A stretch of 64,000 nucleotides of DNA from Phycisphaerales bacterium (GCA_029260345.1 JAJDDK010000004.1:62001-126000), one strand, 5' to 3'. Counted from the stretch's first letter, positions 9,255-19,551 are shown. The notes: a model not told the origin generated them from the letters alone. Numbers and translations are program-made.

Positions 9255-10184
9255 ATGCCACGATTCCGACTCACCATTGCGTACGACGGAACCGCCTTTC
9301 ACGGATGGCAAAAGCAGCATGCGCCCGATCCGGAAAGACCCGGTGAACGCGTGCATTTGCGCACCGTGCAGGAAGTCGTTGAACAAGCGGTGCGCGACGT
9401 GGTGCGACAACCCGTGTTGCTGCAAGGCGCCAGCCGCACGGATTCAGGCGTGCACGCCAATGCGCAAACCGCGGCGTTCACCGTCACCGAAGATGAAAGC
9501 ATTTTCATCGAAGAAAATGCTGATTCGCCGCGCACGCCGCCCGTCTGGGAACGACTCACGGAAGACCGGTTTCGCCTCGCGCTGAACAGTCGACTTCCGG
9601 AAGATGTCGTCATCACACAACTCGCGCGCACGCGCGATGACTTTGAACCCATCAGCGATTGTGTTGCAAAGGGGTATCGCTACACACTGCACGCGGGGCT
9701 GGACCGACCATTGCGCGATCGTGCATTCGTGCATCATGTGCGCACGGAGTTGGATCTGGCGCGCATGCAGGACGCCGCGGCGCGATTCATCGGAGACCAC
9801 GACTTCGCCGCGTTCGCTGCCGCAGGGCATGGACGACTCAGCACGGTGCGCACGGTGTTTGAGTGCAGCGTCAAAGAGCTGTCGGGTGAAGGGCATCTAG
9901 GGATCAAGGCAACAAGGCAACAAGGGGAATCGGAAGCCTCGATCCCTCGATCCCTCGATGCCTCGATGCCTATCTCCCCCCATCGCTTTGCCATCGACAT
10001 CTCCGGCAACGGATTTCTGCACAACATGGTGCGCATCGTGGCCGGAACGATCGTCGAAGTCGGGCGCGGCCGCATGGAACCTGAACAGGTCGAGCGCGCC
10101 ATCAAGAGCGGCGACCGCCGCGACGCCGGGCCGACCTTGCCGCCGACAGGGTTGTGTTTGATGTGGATGAAGTATGGGGATTAG
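9255..10184 (+). CDS. truA: tRNA pseudouridine synthase A
   Basis: Isomerises uridines 38-40 in the anticodon arm of tRNAs. 309 residues from the ATG at 9255; the frame is open upstream to 8187 but that part is antisense to another gene. The catalytic motif GASRTDSGVHA places the Asp at residue 63, and the family C-terminal core FLHNMVRIVAGT is present. Residues about 215-240 (from GIKATRQQ to SLDASMP) are not part of the family; they are the translation of a short direct-repeat element also found in purQ. Another acidic insert lies near residues 80-100. The stop codon TAG lies inside a 79-bp inverted repeat (10178-10256) shared with the convergent PfkB gene. Confidence 0.93.
   Translation: MPRFRLTIAYDGTAFHGWQKQHAPDPERPGERVHLRTVQEVVEQAVRDVVRQPVLLQGASRTDSGVHANAQTAAFTVTEDESIFIEENADSPRTPPVWERLTEDRFRLALNSRLPEDVVITQLARTRDDFEPISDCVAKGYRYTLHAGLDRPLRDRAFVHHVRTELDLARMQDAAARFIGDHDFAAFAAAGHGRLSTVRTVFECSVKELSGEGHLGIKATRQQGESEASIPRSLDASMPISPHRFAIDISGNGFLHNMVRIVAGTIVEVGRGRMEPEQVERAIKSGDRRDAGPTLPPTGLCLMWMKYGD
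9898..9972 (+). repeat. Class B repeat inserted in truA
   Basis: A segment built from runs of AAGGCAACAAGG and of CCTCGATGCCTCGATGCC, translated in frame as part of TruA. A clearly related segment in the same orientation relative to its gene lies in purQ at about 11882-11990; both translate to end in SLDASMP. Confidence 0.75.
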
Positions 10185-10256
10185 GCCTCAGTGACCAGGA
10201 GCCGGGCCCCAGTTTCTGAAACTGGTGACTGGTCACTGGCTCCCGGGGCCTAATCC
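10178..10256. repeat. Class D inverted repeat carrying two stop codons
   Basis: GGATTAGGCC at 10178 and GGCCTAATCC at 10247 form ends of a 79-bp imperfect palindrome containing GTGACCAGGAGCC and its complement. The TAG in the left end stops truA and the TAG in the right end stops the PfkB gene. The hairpin could also act as a bidirectional terminator. A relative lies at 12351-12446. Confidence 0.75.
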
Positions 10257-11182
10257 ACTTTCACAATCCTCTGAAACTCATCCATCCGCTCTTTAAGCTC
10301 GCGTTCGTTCAACTCGGCCAGCCGATCGAGACTAAATGATTCAAGCGTAAAGCTGGCGATCACGGTGCCGCGCACGAGGCCTTCTTGCAGCATGTCGAAG
10401 GACACCGGCTCGCCGCCGAAGTGTTCGGCCGCGTGCCGCGCCGCGACGTGCCCCATCATGCCGCCGGCGAATGAATCACCCGCGCCCGTCGGATCAATCA
10501 CGATCTCCGCCGGATATGCAGGAAGAGCTGCGATGCCATCGCGATGCACCATCACGCAGCCGTGCTCGCCTTTTTTGATCACCGCGAAACTCGGACCAAG
10601 ATCAAGAATCGCTTTGCCCGCCGTGATCGGGTTGCGCTTGCCGGTGAGTTGCAGCGCTTCCTGATCGTTCAGCACCAGACCATCAATGTTCTTCAGCAAA
10701 TCTTTGAGGTCGTCGTTGGCCGTATCAATCCACAGATCCATCGTGTCCGCAACCGCGATCGCACGATCGGGAAAGTTCGACAGCAGCTCCTGCTGCACCG
10801 CCGGATGCGTGTTCGCGAGGAACACATACTTCGAATCGCGATACTCCTGCGGCGTCAGCGGCGGATGCTCCGTCAATACACCCAACTCCGTGAAGATCGT
10901 CTCACGGACATTCATGTTCTCAAGGTATTTCCCGCCCCATGCGAACGTTTTGCTCTCCGGGCGCTGCTCCATCCCGACGACGCACACGTTCGGAAAACGC
11001 GCCATCGTGTGACGGTGCTTGTCGTCAAAATCCCCGCCCACCGCAGCGACCATGCGCACCGGCGCAAAGAACGACGCGGCAGCAGAAAAATACGTCGCAC
11101 TCCCGCCCAGCACACGCTCAGCGCGGCCCGTGGGGGTTTCGACGGTGTCAATTCCGATAGTTCCGGTCACGATTAATGGCAT
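10250..11182 (-). CDS. PfkB-family sugar/nucleoside kinase
   Basis: 310 residues of the ribokinase/PfkB fold, transferring phosphate from ATP to a sugar or nucleoside hydroxyl. An N-terminal GGSATYFSAAAS fits substrate binding, LNDQEALQLTG lies near 171, and the family signature DPTGAGDSFAGG near 230-241 contains the catalytic base Asp236. The substrate is not evident; adenosine or ribose kinase-like enzymes are candidates. ATG at 11182 is preferred to the upstream frame because the fold begins here (MPLIVTGTIGID) and TACACT lies seven bases upstream. The final residues VD and the stop come from the edge of the class D repeat. Confidence 0.85.
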   Translation of the reverse strand: MPLIVTGTIGIDTVETPTGRAERVLGGSATYFSAAASFFAPVRMVAAVGGDFDDKHRHTMARFPNVCVVGMEQRPESKTFAWGGKYLENMNVRETIFTELGVLTEHPPLTPQEYRDSKYVFLANTHPAVQQELLSNFPDRAIAVADTMDLWIDTANDDLKDLLKNIDGLVLNDQEALQLTGKRNPITAGKAILDLGPSFAVIKKGEHGCVMVHRDGIAALPAYPAEIVIDPTGAGDSFAGGMMGHVAARHAAEHFGGEPVSFDMLQEGLVRGTVIASFTLESFSLDRLAELNERELKERMDEFQRIVKVD

Positions 11183-11189
11183 AGCGAAA

Positions 11190-11195
11190 AGTGTA
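11190..11195 (-). promoter_or_regulatory. -10-like element, PfkB gene
   Basis: TACACT on the minus strand, seven bases before the ATG at 11182, with no Shine-Dalgarno between. Confidence 0.4.
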
Positions 11196-11236
11196 GTCCA
11201 AAATCCGAAGCGCGCCCGTGGGGAAGCGGCTTCCCA

Positions 11237-11288
11237 CCACTCTCCCCCTGGGAGAGTCGGCAACGCGCAGCGTTGACGGTGAGGGCTC
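11237..11288. repeat. Class A palindromic repeat, intergenic
   Basis: ACTCTCCC CCT GGGAGAGT followed by TCGGCAACGCGCAGCGTTGACGGTGAGGG. The same two-part design (CTCTCCC stem, then a short stem and GGTGAGGG) recurs in nadA and between 59967 and 60342. It lies between the PfkB and purQ genes; the 248-bp gap holds no gene. Confidence 0.75.
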
Positions 11289-11430
11289 CCTGTCTACTCC
11301 CTCCTTCTCGCCTCATTTGTGAACAGCGCACGCATTTATTTGAGATGCTTTTCAGTGAGCGCACTTATCGCAAACGCACTGCTCAAGAGCAGTGGCACAC
11401 ACGGATCAGAAAGATGTCGGTTCGTGATGC

Positions 11431-12321
11431 TTACGCATTCACCGGCGCGCCGGCCTTCACATGCTCAACTGCGTTCAGAAACATCTTCAATCCCGGCGTC
11501 GGCGTGTTGAACAAGCCGCGATCAAGCCGCGTCCAGTACGGGTGCTGCGTCCACTCCGCATACCGCTCCGGATGCGGCATCAACCCAAAAACCAGCCCCG
11601 TCGCATCGCAGATCCCAGCAATCGCGTTCTCCGAACCATTTACGTTCTCGCCATAGCGCAGCGCCACCTGCCCACCATTTTCAATGGCGCGCAGCACGGT
11701 CTCATCCGCCGCGACAAAGCGACCTTCGCCGTGCGCGATCGGAAGCCGCAACACATCCGCGGCGTGCGCCTCATCACTCCACAACTCCTGCGTCCACACG
11801 CATCTTGATTCTGGGAACTCGACGGGAAGCCAGTGGTCGATGAATCGGGCGGTGACGTTGTCGGCGAGCGCAACGGATTGTTTGAGAGGCATCGAGGCAT
11901 CGAGGGAGCCAGGCATCGAGGCCTGCGCGCCCGCGCCTTCCCCACCCTTGCTGCCTCGCTGCCTTGATCCCTCGATCCCTCTCCCCGGAAGCAACCCAAT
12001 CTGCACCAGCGCCTGAAACCCGTTGCAGACGCCGATGATCGGAACGCCGCGCTCCACTGCCGCAAGCAGTTCGCCCAGCAGGCGCTCGCGCACCTTCACC
12101 GCCAGCACACGCCCCGAGGCAATGTCATCGCCATAACTGAACCCGCCGGGAAAGCCGATCAGGTCGGCGTCGCGCAGGCGCGATGGGTCCGCGATGAGGC
12201 GGTCAATATGAATGCGCTCAGCGCGGGCGCCGGCGAGTTCGAACGCGCGGCACATCTCACCGTCACAATTCGTGCCGGCGGTGCGGAGGATCAGGGCGAG
12301 GGGGCGGTCGGTGTCAGGCAT
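11431..12321 (-). CDS. purQ: Phosphoribosylformylglycinamidine synthase, glutaminase subunit
   Basis: Supplies ammonia from glutamine for FGAM synthesis in purine biosynthesis. 296 residues against the usual 220-260. The class I amidotransferase features are GFPGGFSYGDDIASG near 56-70, GVCNGF with nucleophile Cys99, and the His/Glu pair in GLMPHPERY near 255. Residues about 114-147 (GIEGSRQ to SLDASMP) are foreign to the family and encoded by a class B repeat; they sit right after the nucleophile elbow helix, where other PurQ proteins have a short variable loop. TACGAT is six bases before the ATG and no Shine-Dalgarno is visible. No purL or purS is in the window. Confidence 0.92.
   Translation of the reverse strand: MPDTDRPLALILRTAGTNCDGEMCRAFELAGARAERIHIDRLIADPSRLRDADLIGFPGGFSYGDDIASGRVLAVKVRERLLGELLAAVERGVPIIGVCNGFQALVQIGLLPGRGIEGSRQRGSKGGEGAGAQASMPGSLDASMPLKQSVALADNVTARFIDHWLPVEFPESRCVWTQELWSDEAHAADVLRLPIAHGEGRFVAADETVLRAIENGGQVALRYGENVNGSENAIAGICDATGLVFGLMPHPERYAEWTQHPYWTRLDRGLFNTPTPGLKMFLNAVEHVKAGAPVNA
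11882..11990 (-). repeat. Class B repeat inserted in purQ
   Basis: On the coding strand it reads ATCGAGGGATCAAGGCAGCG at one end and CCTCGATGCCTCGATGCC near the other, matching the truA element in order and frame. It is longer than the truA copy by a G+C-rich centre. Confidence 0.75.
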
Positions 12322-12327
12322 ACGGCA

Positions 12328-12333
12328 ATCGTA
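12328..12333 (-). promoter_or_regulatory. -10-like element, purQ
   Basis: TACGAT on the minus strand, six bases before the purQ ATG. The same hexamer is the -10 of the tRNA-Glu and XRE-operon promoters. Confidence 0.5.
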
Positions 12334-12350
12334 GCGAGGTGGAGAAGGCT

Positions 12351-12446
12351 CCAGTCACCGGGAGTCAGGCCTCAGTCCGCAAGACTTGGCGGGTACGACA
12401 TTTCATATCCCTGGCGCCTGGTCGCTGGTCCCTGATGCCTCAATCC
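12351..12446. repeat. Class D repeat at the nadA stop codon
   Basis: Reads, on the minus strand, GGATTGAGGCATCAGGGACC followed by AGCGACCAGGCGCC and ends near GACTGAGGCCTGACTCCCGG. The GGATTGAGGC end supplies the nadA TGA. It relates to the element at 10178-10256 and fills the gap before purQ. Confidence 0.65.
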
Positions 12447-13810
12447 ACCCCCGCCAAATCACTCGTCAGCGACAACATCCGATCCAGCGCCGTCAGCGCC
12501 CACTGCCGCACATCGGGATGCACGCGCACCTGATTCACGACCTTGCCATCAGCCAGGTTGTCCAGCGTCCACAACAAGTGCGGCTCATCGATCCGGTACA
12601 TCGTCGTGCACAGGCACTGGCAGTCGGACAGGATGCGCACGGACACGCCGCGCGTGGCGGCTTCGCGCGCCAGGCGATTCACCAGATGCACTTCCGTGCC
12701 GATCGCCCACTTTGTGCCCGGTTCGGCCGCTTCAATCGCGCGGATGATGAACTCTGTTGAGCCGTTCAAATCAGCGCGGTCCACGACTTCCTTGCAGCAC
12801 TCAGGATGCACGAGGATGGTCGTCTCCGGCGACTCGCGCCGGATCTGATCGCAGTGTTCCGGCCGGAAGAGTTTGTGAACGGAGCAGTGCCCCGCCCAGA
12901 GAATCACTTTGGAATCAAGCAGCTGTTGTGCCGTCATCCCGCCCAGCGCTTCGCCACGCTGTGTGCGCTTCGGGTCGTAGACGCATGTTTCGGTCTCGAC
13001 ATCCATCCCGTACGCCGCGGCGGTGTTGCGCCCGAGGTGCTGATCCGGCATGAAAAGCAGCTTGATCTGCCCCCTCTCCCCTTTGGAGAGGCCGGGTGAG
13101 GAAGAGACTCGGCCCTCATCTGTCATCGCTTGCGCGATGACATCTTCTCCCAGAGGGAGAAGAGTTTTCCCCCTCTCCCCACGGGAGAGGGTGGCCTCGC
13201 GCAGCGAGGTCGGGTGAGGGGTCTGAATCTTGCCGCACAGCTCAGAGAGCTGTGTCACCTCACTCGCCGCTCCCCCCGCCATTGCCCACTCAAACACTTT
13301 CGCCGCGTTGCTCGACGTACACACCGCGCCGCCATGCTCACCGACAAACGCCTTGATCGCCGCCGTCGAATTCATGTACGTGATCGGCACGATGCGCCCT
13401 TGCCAACCCTGAGCCGCAAGCGACTCATGCATCGCGTCCCACGCATCGACCACGTCGTCGTAATCCGCCATGTCCGCCATGGAGCAGCCGGCGGAAATGT
13501 CCGGCAGGATCACATCAACATCATCAGGCGTGAGAATGTCCGCGGACTCGGCCATGAAGTGCACGCCGCAGAAAATGACGTGTTTGGCGCCGCGGGCCTG
13601 CACGCGATCCGCGGCAAGCTGCGACAGCTTGAACGAATCACCCGTGAAGTCCGCATGACGAATCACATCATCCGTCTGGTAGTGATGACCCAGGATGATG
13701 ACCGAGTCGCCCAGCTCCGCGCGGCGCGCATCAATCGCATCGCGCAGCTCATCCGCACTGAGGCGGAGATAGCGTTCCGGAAGCGAAGGTTGCCAGTGAG
13801 TGAACTTCAT
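12440..13810 (-). CDS. nadA: Quinolinate synthase A
   Basis: A [4Fe-4S] enzyme that condenses iminoaspartate with dihydroxyacetone phosphate in NAD synthesis. 456 residues, longer than usual. Family motifs are ILGHHYQTDDV near 40, IFCGVHFMAES and AVCTSSNA (two cluster Cys), MPDQHLG and HPECCKEV, and a C-terminal CQCLC supplying the third Cys. Residues about 195-247 (TPHPTSL to SKGERGQ) are the translation of three class A repeat units placed between the second Cys region and the PDQHLG motif. The stop lies in a class D repeat. No nadB or nadC is seen nearby. Confidence 0.92.
   Translation of the reverse strand: MKFTHWQPSLPERYLRLSADELRDAIDARRAELGDSVIILGHHYQTDDVIRHADFTGDSFKLSQLAADRVQARGAKHVIFCGVHFMAESADILTPDDVDVILPDISAGCSMADMADYDDVVDAWDAMHESLAAQGWQGRIVPITYMNSTAAIKAFVGEHGGAVCTSSNAAKVFEWAMAGGAASEVTQLSELCGKIQTPHPTSLREATLSRGERGKTLLPLGEDVIAQAMTDEGRVSSSPGLSKGERGQIKLLFMPDQHLGRNTAAAYGMDVETETCVYDPKRTQRGEALGGMTAQQLLDSKVILWAGHCSVHKLFRPEHCDQIRRESPETTILVHPECCKEVVDRADLNGSTEFIIRAIEAAEPGTKWAIGTEVHLVNRLAREAATRGVSVRILSDCQCLCTTMYRIDEPHLLWTLDNLADGKVVNQVRVHPDVRQWALTALDRMLSLTSDLAGVD
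13069..13224. repeat. Three class A repeat units inside nadA
   Basis: Units at about 13073-13100, 13110-13165 (opposite orientation) and 13170-13221. Each has a CTCTCCC/GGGAGAG-type stem; the third has the complete GCCTCGCGCAGCGAGGTCGG second stem and GGTGAGGGG end. All are translated in frame within NadA. Confidence 0.85.
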
Positions 13811-13886
13811 GACGGCTGAGTGAGAATGCGCGGTTCATCCGCCGCTCGTGACTCAGCCAATTCTAGGCAGCGACGCCAAGAAAGAG

Positions 13887-13921
13887 TTCACCGGTGGGAC
13901 GGGCGTCTCGCCCGTCCGAAG
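13887..13921. repeat. Class C palindromic repeat, intergenic
   Basis: TTCACCGGTGGGACGGGCGTCTCGCCCGTCCGAAG, containing the palindrome GACGGGCG TCT CGCCCGTC. Two more copies, in opposite orientation to each other, are inside metH at 53716-53800. Lies between nadA and the PilZ gene. Confidence 0.8.
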
Positions 13922-13947
13922 AGCGCCCAAATTCACTCAAATCAAGT

Positions 13948-14352
13948 TCAAGCCGCGACAGCCGTGCGCTCGCGCTCCACCGTCTGCATCGCCAGAGGCG
14001 CCTGCTCAGCGAGCGGTCGGTCGTACTGAATCGCCACCGCCTGATGGTGGAAATCAATCGGCACCACGCGCACCACACGCGCCGGCAGCAGACTGCCCGA
14101 CTCCAGCACACCGTTGCTCTCCCATGCGACGCCGACGCGAAGCCGCTCGCCGGGGCGAATCGGCTGCCGACCGGCGACCCGGATCAGCGCCCCGCTCGCG
14201 GAAATGTTCGTCGTTTCCCCGGCTTCAAATCGCACATCACCCGTGCGCTGCACTTTGCACGGACGCACAAAGCTGCGGCGCGGGAAGATGCGGCGGTCAC
14301 GTCCTGTTGAGGCCTGAGTGGCGGGCACTGTCGCGCTGGCGGGCTGGCTCAT
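13948..14352 (-). CDS. PilZ domain protein
   Basis: 134 residues with a single PilZ domain, a c-di-GMP binding fold. The two binding motifs are seen: RRSFVR (RxxxR) near residues 25-30 and TNISASGALI (D/NxSxxG) near 48-57. The start at 14352 is set by a strong GGAAGGAG nine bases upstream; an upstream ATG at 14403 lacks one. No enzyme domain is attached, so it is probably a c-di-GMP responsive adaptor for surface or motility functions. The target is unknown. Confidence 0.8.
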   Translation of the reverse strand: MSQPASATVPATQASTGRDRRIFPRRSFVRPCKVQRTGDVRFEAGETTNISASGALIRVAGRQPIRPGERLRVGVAWESNGVLESGSLLPARVVRVVPIDFHHQAVAIQYDRPLAEQAPLAMQTVERERTAVAA

Positions 14353-14500
14353 GGCGAGGGCTCCTTCCGGGTTCCTCTGTATCGGACACAGATGCGTGTC
14401 CATTCATTGATTGGTGGCGATTCCGCGAATCTTTCACGGACCCTCCCCTCCGCCGCCCCTCGTCGCAGCGTGCCGCCTCCCCGCTACGCTTGGAGGCCCT

Positions 14501-15460
14501 ATGACGCATCCCCTCGGCCTGATCACGACGAATCGACGTGCAGAAGTCGCCCCAACGGAGCGGCTCCTCGGGACGCCGCTCGTCCTCTGGGCGGTCAACA
14601 ACCTGCGCCGCGTCCTGCCGCTCGAGCAGATCGCCGTCGTTTCGGACGACCCCGCCGTCACCTCCCTCATCGCAGCTCATGGCCTCCGAGAAATCGAACC
14701 GACGGTGGCGATCGACGCCGAACATGTGCTCATCCATGACGCATACCGACCGTTCTGTGCGCCGGACACCATTCACTACGCCATCAAGAGCGACGTGCGC
14801 GAACTGGAAGCCGTCCGCGTGCGCGCCATTGAGCGCATCGACGTGCGCCGTCGCGATGATCTCGAACTCGCCAGCGCCGTCGCGGCGGGCCTCCCACCGA
14901 ACCACCCATGCATCGTCGGTGTCCGCCGCATGCGCCTCCCGTTGGACGCCAACATCAAAGCCGTCATCACGGATGTGGACGGTGTGCTGACCGACGGACG
15001 CATTCACGTGCATTCCGGCGGCGAGCAGGTTCGCGCCTTTCACATGCAGGACGGGCTTGGTTCACGCTTGCTTCAGAAAGCAGGCATTGCCGTCGGCTGG
15101 CTCAGCGCCGCGGCGGATGACGGCTCCACGCGCCACCGAGCCGCACGGCTGGACATCTTGAATGTCGATGTCGGTGAGGGCGACAAAGGCGCTCGCTTCA
15201 CCCGTCTTTGCGAAGCCATGAATGTTGATCCCGCGCACACGCTATACGTCGGTGATGACGTCAATGACCTGCCTGCGATGGAGCGTGCGGCTCTCGCCGC
15301 GTGCCCGGCGAACGCACGCCCGGAAGTGAAAGCCGCGGCTGATCTCGTGCTCGACACCGCCGGCGGCGATGGCGCATTCCGCGAACTGGTGGACATCCTT
15401 TTGGACGATGGATGTGGCGCCGCGACACCAACTGTTTCATCCGCTGAGCATTCGACATGA
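14501..15460 (+). CDS. Degenerate nucleotidyltransferase fused to KdsC-like HAD phosphatase
   Basis: 319 residues. Residues 147-319 form a C0-type HAD phosphatase of the KdsC/NeuA-C-terminal family: ITDVDGVLTDG has nucleophile Asp158 and Asp160, and GDDVNDLPAM supplies the metal-binding Asp pair. KdsC removes phosphate from KDO-8-phosphate in lipopolysaccharide synthesis. Residues 1-145 look like a shortened sugar-nucleotide transferase domain: RLLGTPLVLWAV, then IHDAYRPFCAP and RRRDDLELASAV match NeuA/IspD-type segments, but the Arg/Gly-rich nucleotide loop is missing and the domain is about 90 residues too short. The ATG at 14501 has TGGAGG five bases upstream. It overlaps ispE by ATGA. Confidence 0.78.
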   Translation: MTHPLGLITTNRRAEVAPTERLLGTPLVLWAVNNLRRVLPLEQIAVVSDDPAVTSLIAAHGLREIEPTVAIDAEHVLIHDAYRPFCAPDTIHYAIKSDVRELEAVRVRAIERIDVRRRDDLELASAVAAGLPPNHPCIVGVRRMRLPLDANIKAVITDVDGVLTDGRIHVHSGGEQVRAFHMQDGLGSRLLQKAGIAVGWLSAAADDGSTRHRAARLDILNVDVGEGDKGARFTRLCEAMNVDPAHTLYVGDDVNDLPAMERAALAACPANARPEVKAAADLVLDTAGGDGAFRELVDILLDDGCGAATPTVSSAEHST

Positions 15461-16383
15461 CCGAGACGTGGTCCGTGCGCCGACAGGCGCCGGCGAAGAT
15501 CAATCTCGCGCTGGCGGTGGCGCCGCCCAATCCGAAGCCGCCCGCGGGCGATGGGCTGCACCCGATTGCGTCCTGGATGGTCGCCGTCGATCTCTACGAC
15601 GATGTTTCTGTGGCGCGCCTGCCGGAGGATCGCACGAGCCGTTATGCGATTCGCTGGCATGCGAAGGCGCCGCGCACTTCTGCAATTGATTGGTCGGTCT
15701 CCAAGGATCTCGCCGTGCGCGCCCATTTGTTGCTGGAAGAAACCGTCGGTCGGCGACTGCCCGCGGCAATCACCGTCGAGAAGCGTATTCCGGTTGGCGC
15801 TGGTCTTGCGGGCGGGTCATCCGATGCCGCTTCGACGCTCCTTGCCATTCGGGAACTTTTCCAACTTGATCTTTCGGATGAGGCGTTGCGCGAACTCGCC
15901 ATAAAGCTCGGAAGTGACATCGCGTTTTTTCTGACGGAGGACGCAGCGCCACGACCGGCGCTCGTCGAAGGCGTCGGAAATCGCATTGAGCGCATGCCGC
16001 CTCTGCAATCGGCGACCGGCGACGCCGCCATCGCGCTCATTCTTCCAGACTTCGACTGCTCCACCCCTGCCGTCTATCGCGCGTTCGACGAGCGTGGCGA
16101 GCAGCCCTTTCATGAGACTTGGGCGCGCGGCGTGGCGCAGGAAGCGAAACTCGAATCCGACGCGCTGTTCAATGATCTGGCGCTTCCGGCAATGGCGGTG
16201 CAACCGCGCCTCGCTGAATTGCATGCCGCCGCTCAAGACGCTTTGCACCGTACCGTTCACGTCACCGGCTCCGGCAGTGGCATGTTCGTCATTCTCGATA
16301 GCGACGCCGAAGCAACCATCAAAACATTGAGATCACTCGATGACCTCAAGAGTTGTGCGATCGTGCCCGCGCGAATCCTTTAA
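15457..16383 (+). CDS. ispE: 4-diphosphocytidyl-2-C-methyl-D-erythritol kinase
   Basis: A GHMP kinase of the MEP isoprenoid pathway. 308 residues, normal length. The N-terminal APAKINLALAV motif and the ATP loop PVGAGLAGGSSDAAS near residue 110 are typical, with the C-terminal GSGSGMF motif at about residue 270. It starts in the stop codon of the KdsC-like gene (ATGA), so the two are translationally coupled. IspF of the same pathway is encoded far away at 51681. Confidence 0.92.
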   Translation: MTETWSVRRQAPAKINLALAVAPPNPKPPAGDGLHPIASWMVAVDLYDDVSVARLPEDRTSRYAIRWHAKAPRTSAIDWSVSKDLAVRAHLLLEETVGRRLPAAITVEKRIPVGAGLAGGSSDAASTLLAIRELFQLDLSDEALRELAIKLGSDIAFFLTEDAAPRPALVEGVGNRIERMPPLQSATGDAAIALILPDFDCSTPAVYRAFDERGEQPFHETWARGVAQEAKLESDALFNDLALPAMAVQPRLAELHAAAQDALHRTVHVTGSGSGMFVILDSDAEATIKTLRSLDDLKSCAIVPARIL

Positions 16384-16404
16384 TTCATCCGCAGCGCCAC
16401 CATA

Positions 16405-16435
16405 GAAAAAGCCCAAGGATGGAAATCCCTGGGCT
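16405..16435 (-). terminator. Intrinsic terminator of clpC
   Basis: On the minus strand AGCCCAGGGAT, loop TTCC, ATCCTTGGGCT (one mismatch), then TTTTTC. It sits between the convergent ispE and clpC genes. Confidence 0.85.
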
Positions 16436-16467
16436 TGGTGATTTAAATCAATGACGCTCAGCGTGAT

Positions 16468-18975
<2,508 letters not shown>

Positions 18976-19042
18976 CTCTTGACTCCTGCCGCGTGAACTC
19001 CGCGGCGGTGAATACAGGGCAAAACCCTGCGCGATGGGACCA

Positions 19043-19067
19043 AGTATAGGCGGCGCTCTTCGCCGCC
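19043..19067 (-). promoter_or_regulatory. clpC promoter with adjoining palindrome
   Basis: TATACT (19048-19043) fits a -10. Immediately upstream is GGCGGCG CTCTT CGCCGCC (19049-19067), a perfect 7-bp inverted repeat where the -35 would lie, with no recognisable -35 hexamer. It could be an operator. It is not a CIRCE or CtsR site. Confidence 0.45.
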
Positions 19068-19272
19068 CCCGTTCACCATGCGAACGGCGCGCCGTCGTTA
19101 TCAGGTCTTCTATCGGCTCCCCAGACGCTTGAATTGCGACAGAGACGCCGAAGGACACGTCAGGAACTTCAGAGCCACGCCATTGGTCTGCCAATGCGGC
19201 AGAAGACAGCGCCAGCGCATCGGGAGAATCGCCCCGAATGAATCGGAATTTATTTCACGAACAACAAAGCCG

Positions 19273-19551
19273 TCAGAATGCCTGATCCGCCTGCGTCGCG
19301 AGCGCAAAGTCTTTCTCTGTAACGCCTCCCGCATCATGCGTGGAAAGCGTCAGCGTAACTTTGTTGTACCGGATCAAAATATCCGGATGGTGGTCCGCCG
19401 CTTCCGCGAGGTCTTTGACTTTGTTCACAAAATCAACCGCAGCGACGAAATCCTTGAATTGATACGTCCGCTGGATGGCGCCGTTTATCTCCGTCCATTC
19501 GGTGAGCGACTTGAGCTCGGACTGAATTTGCTCGTCTGTCATCACCGGCAT
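19273..19551 (-). CDS. phhB: Pterin-4a-carbinolamine dehydratase
   Basis: 92 residues, the usual size. It dehydrates 4a-hydroxytetrahydropterin; some bacterial relatives have other pterin or regulatory roles. The active-site motif EAADHHPDI with the His pair is present near residue 52, and the preceding FNKV-like segment DFVNKVKDLAE fits. ATG at 19551 follows GGAAGGAG; the second Met (19542) is an alternative. No aromatic amino acid hydroxylase gene is nearby, so the partner is unclear. The 297 bp between this gene and clpC hold only the clpC promoter region. Confidence 0.88.
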   Translation of the reverse strand: MPVMTDEQIQSELKSLTEWTEINGAIQRTYQFKDFVAAVDFVNKVKDLAEAADHHPDILIRYNKVTLTLSTHDAGGVTEKDFALATQADQAF

